A stretch of 64,000 bases of DNA from Scylla paramamosain (lineage: Eukaryota > Arthropoda > Malacostraca > Decapoda > Portunidae), in the NCBI RefSeq assembly GCF_035594125.1, contig NC_087151.1, forward strand, positions 15,891,501-15,955,500, written 5' to 3'. This document shows, one piece after another, positions 40,803-48,629 of the stretch. The notes beneath the pieces are model-generated. The model saw only the letters and a program-made list of their open reading frames with translations, did not search any database and was not told the DNA's origin. The translations under genes and the position numbers were made by a program. Position 1 is the first letter of the stretch. Every line of letters starts with the position of its first letter.

Positions 40803-41051
40803 TGTATGCCAAGGACACGGAGGCAAACACAGACCAGTCTTGGGTTTATTGTTGGTGTACAGCAATACCCGGGCGAGCAGCCGCGGGTATGCGAGACGAG
40901 AGTCGAGGCGAGACTGACGCTGCCTCGTGGCTTCCCCAACTCCCAGGTGCTTGACTTGACCTCACTTTGGCCAGTCCCACACCTGGTAAGCTTAGCATGT
41001 TGGGAATCCACGATTAGCGTGGAGTGACTAGCCGGGTGGCCAGTCACTACA
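40803..41051 (-). repeat. 3' LTR of the miniature element
   Basis: 249 bp aligning to 41558-41825; lacks about 10 bp next to its outer TGT. Confidence 0.92.
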
Positions 41052-41069
41052 TTACTCCCCCCTCCCCGC
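41052..41069 (-). promoter_or_regulatory. Polypurine tract
   Basis: The minus strand reads GGGGAGGGGGGAGTAA directly before the 3' LTR (TGTAGTGAC), the expected plus-strand primer site. Confidence 0.85.
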
Positions 41070-41245
41070 TAGTGGCGCACCAGCGGGTGGCGGTGGGCCG
41101 GGGCAAGAGGTGGTGCACCAGCGGGAGGCGGCAGGCCGGGGCAGGAGGCGGCGTCAGGGCGGGACAGATGGTGCACGAGCGGGCGGCGTTGGGACGGGAC
41201 AGGTGGTGGTGCAAGAGCGGGCAGCGTCGGGGCGGGACAGGTCAC
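41070..41245. repeat. GC-rich minisatellite, about 38-bp units
   Basis: Roughly five degenerate units around GTGCACCAGCGGGAGGCGG and GGGACGGGACAGG. Confidence 0.85.
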
Positions 41246-41523
41246 ATCACACTACGGCTGCGAGGTGGAGTTCGGGATGCGACACTGAAGCCTCTATAGA
41301 GCCTTCCCGCAGGGCCTGCAGCTCCTGGTTGCCTTCTTGCGCCGCCATTAGTGCTGCGTTGTCCACGGGAGGGGGCGTGTGCCCGTTGCCACGCTGCATG
41401 GTAGGGCGCCGTCGCCAGAGCGAGTATCGCCTCATCATCCCAAACTTCCTCGAGGTGAGGAAAACATGTGGCCATGTCAGGCGTGAAGGCGGAAACGTCA
41501 CACATGTCGTATGTGGTCGCCAT
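41242..41523 (-). CDS. Short Gag-like frame of the miniature element
   Basis: A 93-codon frame starts MATTYDMCDVSAFTPDMATC 23 bp after the primer-binding site and reads LEEVWDDEAILALAT before becoming Arg/Pro-rich. A second frame (41247-41501) carries NAALMAAQEGNQELQALREG, so one frameshift probably separates two parts of an original Gag N-terminus. There is no zinc knuckle. Its coding role is uncertain, since such elements often keep only a packaging signal here. Confidence 0.45.
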   Translation of the reverse strand: MATTYDMCDVSAFTPDMATCFPHLEEVWDDEAILALATAPYHAAWQRAHAPSRGQRSTNGGARRQPGAAGPAGRLYRGFSVASRTPPRSRSVM

Positions 41524-41545
41524 CGCGTGTCACGGCGTCATTCCA

Positions 41546-41557
41546 GGGGTCACCAAC
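41546..41557 (-). promoter_or_regulatory. Primer-binding site
   Basis: On the minus strand GTTGGTGACCCC directly follows the LTR. TGGTGACCCC would pair with a tRNA ending in GGGGTCACCA. The same word follows the LTR of the gypsy element at 61876. Confidence 0.9.
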
Positions 41558-41825
41558 TGTAGTGTTCTCTATGCCAAGGACACGGAGGCAAACAGACCAC
41601 AGTTTTGGGTTTATTGTTGGTGTACAGCAATACTCGGGCGAGTGGCCGCGGGTGTACGAGACGAGAGTCGAGGCGAGACTGACGCTGCCTCGTGGGTTCC
41701 CCAGCTCCCAGGTGCTTGACCTGACCTCACTTTGAGTCTGGCTGGTTCCACACCTGGGAAGCTTAGCATGTTGGGAATCCACGAGGATTAGCATGGAGTG
41801 ACTAGCCAGCTGGCCAGTCACTACA
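41558..41825 (-). repeat. 5' LTR of the miniature element
   Basis: 268 bp with matching ends TGTAGTG and CACTACA. It differs from the other LTR by some substitutions, short indels and a roughly 10-bp segment at its outer end. Confidence 0.93.
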
Positions 41826-41956
41826 AAAGAAAGGAGGGGGAGGAGGAGGAATACAAATACAAAGGAATGCAAAGGAAAGAACAGACATTAACAGCTCTAC
41901 TGGGCCTAACGAGGCTGTCTGTGTGTCTATTCTACCACTACCACTATAGATTCTAA

Positions 41957-42515
41957 AGGCGGTGTCACACTAGCACTTTTTCCGTCAACTTTTTCCGTCG
42001 TTTTTCTGAAAATCGTCGATATCTTGGCTGCGGCCTGTCACACACAAACGGTGTTTCGTCTGAAACTTTCCGTTGGCACAGACCGAGGAGTGTAAACAAA
42101 CATAGAGTCCACGCTACGGCAAAGATACGCTGCTCTGAAACTAATACTGTGTATTGTGAGACACAGTTGACTGTGTTGTAAGCCGCTCTTTTCAGGCCTT
42201 TCTTCATATAAGATTCATCCTTGTGGTCCCAGAGGCACTTATAGCTCCTTATGCTTTCCATGAGGAACTCCTCTGAAAGACGTGTCCAGCTTGGATGTGG
42301 TTTTCCTTCCATGACGAAGCGTAGAGGTGGTAATAACGCTCTGTAAGACAGGTTGAAGCCACGCGGAAAGTCTCAGTCTTGGAAATGTACTCGTAAACAA
42401 AGGCGGAAACGATCCTGATCGTTTGAGAAATTCATGCGATAAGTTCATGCGGAACGATGAAAAATCGACGGAAATCGCATTAATCGACGGAAAAAGTGCT
42501 AGTGTGACACCGCCT
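41957..42515 (-). mobile_element. PIF/Harbinger-type element with 30-bp terminal repeats
   Basis: Both ends read AGGCGGTGTCACACTAGCAC followed by TTTTTCCGTC, identical for 30 bp in inverted orientation. TAA lies on each side (41954-41956 and 42516-42518), the 3-bp TWA-type duplication of PIF/Harbinger elements. Length is 559 bp and there is no DDE transposase, so it is non-autonomous. Identical ends suggest recent activity. It carries a MADF-domain frame. Confidence 0.93.
41965..42312 (-). CDS. MADF-domain (Myb/SANT-like) protein fragment
   Basis: The 115-codon frame begins with an ATG at 42312. Residues 9-45 read WTRLSEEFLMESIRSYKCLW, then DHKDESYMKKGLKRAAY. This is the MADF pattern, with a leading helix, a Leu-Trp turn and a third helix that binds DNA. 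Autonomous Harbinger elements encode a second protein with a Myb/SANT or MADF domain that binds the ends and brings in the transposase, so the location fits. The tail after residue 50 (SQYTVLVSEQ...) is not typical, and the last residues run into the terminal repeat. Probably an internal-deletion relic. Confidence 0.75.
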   Translation of the reverse strand: MEGKPHPSWTRLSEEFLMESIRSYKCLWDHKDESYMKKGLKRAAYNTVNCVSQYTVLVSEQRIFAVAWTLCLFTLLGLCQRKVSDETPFVCDRPQPRYRRFSEKRRKKLTEKVLV

Positions 42516-42812
42516 TAAGAGTTAGAGGCTGGAGGACAATAGGGGTCAAGGAAGGAAAACAAGAGAGCATAGGGAGAAGGAAAGGCTAAGATGTGATAGG
42601 AAAGGATGAAAGAGTAATTATACTATTCACTATAGTAACTGAAAAAAAAAAAAAAAAAGAAAAAAAAAATTTATGTAGGCGCAAAGTACGTTATATGAGG
42701 GGTTGCTGCGAGGTAATTGTCCAACCTTTGTTTAAGTTTCTATTGTATTACTATCGACAATATGTGCTGGGAGAGAGTTCCAGACATTTACGATTCTATT
42801 GAAGAAATAATA

Positions 42813-43341
42813 TGTAGCCGCACCGGCTGGGCATCAATTGGCTCTCAGGTGATCTGTTTTACTGATCACACCCCATCATCGTAGGGTCGAGGAAAGGCAG
42901 TTCTCTCTCTGACGTTTATTGATGAGGTAGGCATGACCGTAAGAACTGCGAACAAGTTCTCGGTCTCAATTTCTTACAAAATAACATTATACACTGATAT
43001 TAAACACTTTCAACATATTACAATATTCATTAACAATACATGCAATTGACTTAGCACTATGACAATCAGTTTTTACTACAAAATTAAAGTATTTACCTCG
43101 GTCACCATCCTGCCCGTCTTTGTCTGAGCACGACTTGGCCGTGAGTGATGCCCGCAGGCGACTAGCAGGTTAACCCCACACTACCAACAAGTGAGCATCG
43201 GCTTCGGTGCTTAATATAGTATTAAATACTGATACTTACACATATTACACGTTTTCATGCAAATAGAAAACTATTGAACATTTCACTTATAAGTGCCGAG
43301 GAATAATGACATGAGCTACATACGCTTTACATACAGTAACA
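42813..43341. mobile_element. Solo LTR with 5-bp target duplication
   Basis: 529 bp starting TGTAGCCGCACC and ending GTAACA, flanked by TAATA on both sides (42808-42812 and 43342-43346). The flanks join the CR1 frame exactly (KAKY then FFNRIVNVWN on the minus strand). TG...CA ends and a 5-bp duplication are diagnostic of LTR integration followed by LTR-LTR recombination. No coding sequence. Orientation is not certain. Confidence 0.92.
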
Positions 43342-43346
43342 TAATA

Positions 43347-45008
43347 CTTAGCCTTGTCTGATCTGAAACGCTTACCTATAATCTTGTAACCATTATTTCT
43401 AGTGGTGTTGGAACTGTCAATGATGAAATAGTTGTTTACATTTATGTTATCAAAGCTCCGACACATTTTAAACAGTTCAATTAAATCTCCTTGCATTCGC
43501 CATTTCTCTAAACTGAACAAGTTGAGTTCCCTCAAGCGCTCCTCATAAGGCTTGTTCCGCAGTCATGGGATCAACTTGGTAACTCTTCTTTGGACTCTCT
43601 CCAGCTTGTCTATATCTTTCCTGCAATGGGGTGATCAGAACTGGATGCAGTACTCAAGTAGAGGTCGGACAAGTGTATTAAGCAATGTGAGAAATACCCC
43701 TTCTTATTTGAATTCAAGAGTCCTACCAATAAACCCAACGAATTTATTTGCTGTTTTAACTACTTCCGAGCAGTGTTTACTTGAATTGAGGTCTGAGGTA
43801 ATTATAATGCCCAAGTCCTTTTCCTCATTAACCTTGAGAAGCTCAGTACCGTTCATTAAGTAATCAGTGTGATCGTTATTACTACCAATGTGCAACACTT
43901 TACATTTATCTACATTGAAGCTCATCTGCCACTTGTCTGACCAAGTGGCTAAGTGGTCGAGATCAGATTGTAATTTTCTTTTAACCTCTGACGTGACTAC
44001 TTTATTAATTATTTTTGTATCATCAGCAAACTTAGATACTTTACAGGTGAGGCCCTCATCGATATCATTAACGTAAATAAGGAAAAGAACAGGGCCGAGC
44101 ACAGATCCCTGTGGTACACCACTTAAAACTTCTCGCCAGTTTGAAAATTTACCATTTAAAACAATGCGCTGCTTTCTCTCAGACAGCCAGTCTTCAAGCC
44201 AATTGAGAAGTTTTCCATTTATACCATGTGACTTCAATTTAGCTAGTAGCCGCTTGTGGGGAACTTTGTCAAAAGCTTTTTGAAAATCTAGATACACTAT
44301 ATCTACCGCCTTTGTTTCGTCGTACATGGTGAAAACATCATAAAAGAAATCAAGCAGATTAGTTAGACAAGAACGTCTGTTTCGGAAACCATGCTGTGAG
44401 TCATTGATTAATTTTCCTCTAGAAAGTTCACTAAATTATTGCGAATTACTGTTTCCATTAGTTTACATACTACAGATGTAAGGCTGATAGGTCTGTAGTT
44501 ACTTGGAAGTGAATTGTCGCCTTTCTTTTCTATGAGGTCTGTAGTTACTTGGAAGTGAATTGTCGCCTTTCTTTTCTATGGGGGTAATGTAAGCTAACTT
44601 CCAATCCTTGGGAACCTTACTGCAGTTAAATGATTTGGTGAAAAGCAATGAAAGGGGCTTACATATTTGAGATTTAGTTTCTTTCAAGACACATGGTGCA
44701 GTACCGTCTGGGCTGGGGGTTTTGTCAGTTTTCATTTTATCAATTACTTTGATTATTTTGTTTTCATGAAAAATGCAGACACTTAAAGGGGTTATGTTGT
44801 GGAGCATAATGAGTGGTTCGGGGATTATATGAGTATTTTCCTCTGTAAAAATTGAAGCAAAATAATCATTCAGTGTGTCCGCGATCTGAGTTTCTTCAGT
44901 GACAAAATTACCGTTATCTAGTATAATATGATTAATGTGAGATGTAATGACTTTTTCATTTCGAACGTAACTAAAATTCTTTAGGATTGGATTTAGCGGT
45001 GCTTGCAA
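43347..45008 (-). pseudogene. CR1 copy A reverse transcriptase
   Basis: Read downward: TPSPDGTAPCVLKETKSQIC, SKVPKDWKLAYITPIEKKGD, then LDFQKAFDKVPHKRLLAKL, SGVPQGSVLGPVLFLIYVND, VSKFADDTKIINKV (catalytic Asp pair kept), WQMSFNVDKCKVLHIG and the C-terminal MQGDLIELFKMCRSFDNINV. A 46-bp tandem duplication (44489-44534/44535-44580) shifts the frame inside NYRP. A stop and frame change separate 44327 from 44499. The active site is intact but the gene is not. Confidence 0.88.
44489..44580. repeat. 46-bp tandem duplication in CR1 RT
   Basis: Two exact adjacent copies beginning AGGTCTGTAGTTACTTGGAA. Confidence 0.97.
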
Positions 45009-45236
45009 TATACATTTCTAGATTTTTCTTACTCTGTCTAATGAGCTTTTTTTTGTGTGTGTGTCGAAGTCTGTCATATTCTAGTTTATCGGCCTCATTC
45101 TGAGAGGACAAATATTTACGGTAGGCACGATTTTTCTGCAGTAGTTGTGACTCAGTGTTGTTTGTCCACCATTTAGGTTTGTTTCTCTTGCATGGACGTC
45201 TTTTACGCATAGGGATACATGTCTTCACAGCATTTT

Positions 45237-46092
45237 CTAAAATGTACTTAAATTTCGTGCATGATTCTTCAATGTTACTTTCACCAAGTTCAGTGTTCCA
45301 GTCTGCGACAGAAAGAATTGACCCGAGTCTCTCGTAGTCTCCTTTTTTGTATATGAAAACTTTTTCGGTGCTAACAATGTCTTTATATGCTTAAAGATTG
45401 ATGTTAAAGGAGACAATCTTGTGGTCACTTGTACTAAATTCAGGACCAATATTAAAGTTAGATATTAAGTCATCGTTTGTTGAAAGATCTTATATGTTGT
45501 CACCTCGTGTGGGTCCTTGAACGTGTTGCTTTAGAGAACATTCTAATAAATTATTATACAAATCATGACCAGAATGAGAGTTAAGTGGATTTCCCCATGA
45601 GTTAAGAGGTAGATTGAAGTCTCTACAGATGACTGTATCAAAAGTGTTACTTATTTCAGTAATTTGATCATGTAAATTCTTATCGGAGGAAACAATGTGA
45701 ACCGGAGGCCTATAAGACCTATAGCAGTTTTCTTAGAACGTACTCTTAAATGCAAGAAGACTGAATCTATATTGTTAATCTTTTCGGTTTTTAGTATGGT
45801 TGGCTGAAGACTGGCTTTCACATACAGCAATACACCGCCTCCTATCCTGTCTTTTCTTTCACAGCTGAACATTTCAAAGCTTGGCAAGTTGTATTCTGCA
45901 AGAAAGTCTCTTCGCGGAGTTCAGCCAAGATTCAGTAATACCAATAATGTGATAGGTTTCTACAGCTGCCAGGGTTTCTAAATCTGAAAATCTATTTCTA
46001 AGGCTGCGAGCGTTGATTAGGTAAGCTTTTATAGTGTTGCACATGGAGGTTGGGTTGCATGAGGAGTCTACTAAGAGTCTGGGGCTACACAA
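45237..46092 (-). pseudogene. CR1 copy A endonuclease remnants
   Basis: IKAYLINARSLRNRFSDLET and YHIIGITESWLN carry the first Asn and the catalytic Glu of the APE-type nuclease. After a frame change comes DRIGGGVLLYVKASL. The later GDFN and SDH motifs can be followed only in broken frames. Several frameshifts are present. Confidence 0.8.
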
Positions 46093-46151
46093 TCTTGCTG
46101 GTCCTTTTTTGGTCTGAAAATATAAACTTTATTACTATGGAGTCTGCCAAG

Positions 46152-47027
46152 TCATGCTGCTCCAATTCCATTTAGGTGTAAACCATCCGGCTGAAATAGA
46201 GAAGGTTTTTTGTAAAAGTCGTCCCAAAGATTAACAAAATCTACACCTTCCTCTGCACAAAGAGAACAGAGACGGCTGTTAGTGCTGAAGGCTCTGTTGT
46301 AGAAGACAGCCGGTGCCCTGGTCCGAGGGAGGATACCTGAAACAATAATGTTATTGGATTTAATTTTGTAGCGGTATATCATCCTCTTGAACTTTTCCAT
46401 GAGCCCTTCAGACCTAGTCTTTTCGACATCGTTTGTACCTGCGTGAATAATAAAGAGGGTATTATTATTAAATCCACAGGCTGCCTCGTCGCATGCTGTC
46501 GTGATGTTGTCTATGCATCCACCAGGCATGCATAGACGCTTACGTGTTCTACGAGCCCTGCCACAGAACTCAGAGAGCTGACCTCTGACTATTGAGTCTC
46601 TGACCAGTCTCATCTCCTGTGCATGTTCCTCCTCTTCAGCTAGGATCTGGTACCTGTTGTGTGTTGAGATGGGCAAAAATTTCTTAACACTAGTGGTGGT
46701 GGCACGATTCCTGACTAAAGTGAATGGTGACTCTGCAAGCACGGCATGTGGGAGGGCAGGAGCTTCTGGAGTGGAGCAGGCAGGTCTGTCAGGGATGGCA
46801 GGAACAACACCTGTGGAGGTGCAACCTGTATTAGAGACAACAAACTCTTTTAGTGTTCCAAGCTGTTGCACGACGTCCTCATACTGCTTGCACTTCTTCT
46901 CGTATTTCTCATTGAGTCTCTCTATCTTACTCTGGAGGTGACACAACCTGCAGGCAGAAGAATTTCTGAAATACTGAAGGGCAAACCTGCCACGACAGGC
47001 TTCGCATAGTCTGAGAAGAGAAGGCAT
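46152..47027 (-). CDS. CR1 copy A ORF1: PHD-like box, coiled coil, SGNH esterase
   Basis: 291 codons from an ATG at 47027. Residues 7-31 hold two Cys pairs (LCEACRGRF, ACRLCHLQ), a PHD/treble-clef-like zinc box. Residues 33-62 are a charged coiled coil (KIERLNEKYEKKCKQYEDVV). The last third is an SGNH hydrolase-like domain: block I as VRDSIVRG (Ser kept), LFIIHAGTND with Asn, and PDGLHLN with the Asp and His. CR1-type ORF1 proteins with this layout bind RNA and lipid membranes. The stop at GIGAA is a TGA, probably a decayed CGA, because the family text (LGRL) resumes in frame after it. Confidence 0.88.
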   Translation of the reverse strand: MPSLLRLCEACRGRFALQYFRNSSACRLCHLQSKIERLNEKYEKKCKQYEDVVQQLGTLKEFVVSNTGCTSTGVVPAIPDRPACSTPEAPALPHAVLAESPFTLVRNRATTTSVKKFLPISTHNRYQILAEEEEHAQEMRLVRDSIVRGQLSEFCGRARRTRKRLCMPGGCIDNITTACDEAACGFNNNTLFIIHAGTNDVEKTRSEGLMEKFKRMIYRYKIKSNNIIVSGILPRTRAPAVFYNRAFSTNSRLCSLCAEEGVDFVNLWDDFYKKPSLFQPDGLHLNGIGAA

Positions 47028-47030
47028 AAC

Positions 47031-48120
47031 TGATTAATCAGAGCGCTTTCAAAGTTTCAGAAAAGATGTGACCATAAATTGAGCAAATGAAAAGTTTATG
47101 CATGGAAATTAGATACTGCTGTGTTGGATGCCTCCAACACTGAGAGTTAGCTCCCTTGAAAATGCCATAAAGACCAATCGCTTGCCTAGAGTCACTGTCA
47201 CGAGTGAGACTTTCACAACCCGGCGCTTGTAGCTATTGTCCTCACAGTTCTATCCCATTGAGTGGGGCCAGCATAGTCACTCTAGGCAAAAGCGGGCAAA
47301 ATGGGGGAACGCAACCAGCACCCAACCTCACCCTCAGCCACATCTGACACACCTCTGCAACCCCTGCAAGGCCTGGCCGGTGGCACCTGTCGCCAGGTGT
47401 TCTCCACCGACTCTAGAGACTATCAGACGCACTTCCAGAGAGACCAAGAAACTGAAATATTCCTTGTATAGTATGAGAGAAGGATGGAAAAGCGATGAGA
47501 ACCAGTCATTCTGAAGGATAGAGATGAAAGGACTGCCATTAGCAGGGGAGAGGTGGGTGACTCACATCAACAACTGGTTCCCAGGGAGGCTAAATTAGTG
47601 TAGAGGCCGCCGCACTTCTCTAAACCGCAGCCCCCAGCTAACTAGGGCCTTGGAACTCCAGCCATTGTCCCGTCAAGAGATCCTCTGCCTGCAGTCCAAT
47701 CCACCACTGCTGCTGCCCAGTGGCTTTACCGTAACCCTGGCCCGGGGGACTTACCAGGTTAACACCTTGTCCAAGGGTGGCCTGAGACTATGCACGGCAG
47801 GGTGGTCAATTTCCCTGAGGTGAGCTACGATCACCCGCATACCGGAGGAGGAGGAGGAGGAGGAATAATAATACAAAGGAAGACAAACAGCAACAGACCC
47901 TGAGGTCCTTACTAGGCTATTTATTGAGACTATTTACTAACTACCAGTGATAGAGACAGGACAGCAAAGCAGAAAGCTCCTCCCCACCCACCCCTCCCTC
48001 CAGCTGAGGCTGGCAGGAAAAAAGGAAAAACCATGTGATATTGAAAAACCACATGGAATTTTAGTAGAGTGAAAAGGAAAAATGTAATCTACGTCTTACT
48101 ACTAGTGTTTAAGGGGGGAG
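47031..48120. other. Probable CR1 5' UTR, then unassigned DNA with a (GGA)n tract
   Basis: GC-richer sequence around 47160-47830 lacks a convincing frame. At 47850-47874 a GGA run is followed by AATAATAATACAAAGGAAG, resembling the GGA/AATACAAAGG segment right of the miniature LTR element (41835-41870). The two may be copies of one undescribed repeat. Confidence 0.45.
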
Positions 48121-48123
48121 GTG

Positions 48124-48629
48124 TTAAAACTTGGTAAATATAATGTTGTGTGTGCTTTGTGTACGTGGATGCACAGTGTGTATGTCAAATGGGTGGTGCA
48201 GCAACCTTGCCTGGCGCTTTCTAGGGAGGCAGCAGTCAATCAGGCCCCAGCTCCGTTCAATCCACTGAGATTGCATACTTTCCCTGTAGGGCAGGAGGTG
48301 AGTGGTGAAGTCATCAAAAGTAGTGAGAGAAGCAAATTTATCTGATTTCGCCAACAGGCCTGCAAGACTCGAGGGCTCATGACAGATACATAATTTCAAA
48401 ATGGATATTCTCTCCTATCAGATGTGGCTGAACGTCTGGAACATTCCTCCTCAATCTTCTGAATAAACTGATGAAAAGTTTCTGTGCCAGCTCCAGAAAA
48501 ATTTGGAAGTTGATGAGATTCATGAATAAAGGTGATGTGAGGTGTGGTATTTTCAGTAGACATTGTGGCAGGTAGTGATGAAGATAGTGCAGATTGTGAC
48601 TGCGTTTTCATAAGAGATATAAATTGCAC
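48124..48629 (-). pseudogene. Gag-like fragment of an LTR retrotransposon
   Basis: Two minus-strand frames overlap. The first reads ITFIHESHQLPNFSGAGTET, FHQFIQKIEEECSRRSATSD. The second continues with LCICHEPSSLAGLLAKSDKF and ASLTTFDDF. The layout (FSG with an acidic helix, then C-x-x-x-P-x-x-L-A-G and a DKF/F-D-x-F segment) resembles retrotransposon capsid N-termini. One frameshift lies between them near 48399. No LTRs, zinc knuckle or pol were found nearby. Confidence 0.5.

Larger units (their letters stand above)
40803..41825 (-). mobile_element. Miniature LTR retrotransposon (TRIM-like)
   Basis: Direct repeats 40803-41051 and 41558-41825 are highly similar and begin and end TGT...ACA. 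Read on the minus strand, the 5' LTR is followed by a primer-binding site, a short Gag-like frame, a GC-rich minisatellite, a polypurine tract and the 3' LTR. AAAG flanks the element on both sides (40799-40802 and 41826-41829), a 4-bp target duplication as in Ty3/gypsy elements. Total length is 1,023 bp with no protease, RT or integrase, so it needs proteins from another element. It is inserted in a GGA-rich tract. Confidence 0.93.
42671..47030 (-). mobile_element. CR1 LINE (copy A) with ORF1 and ORF2, cut by a solo LTR
   Basis: Minus-strand order is ORF1 (47027-46152), endonuclease (46092-45237), RT (45008-43704) and C-terminus (43535-43346 and 42807-42671), ending at a TAA (42671-42673) after FAPT. 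All CR1 hallmarks are present, including an ORF1 with a PHD-like zinc box, coiled coil and SGNH esterase domain. Nonsense changes, a 46-bp duplication and the solo LTR insertion inactivate it. The 5' UTR probably extends beyond 47030 but its limit is not visible. Confidence 0.88.

Noticed and set aside
41110..41562. 150-codon plus-strand frame, Gly/Arg-rich
   Set aside because: It runs antisense through the miniature LTR element and its GC minisatellite, which explains its composition.
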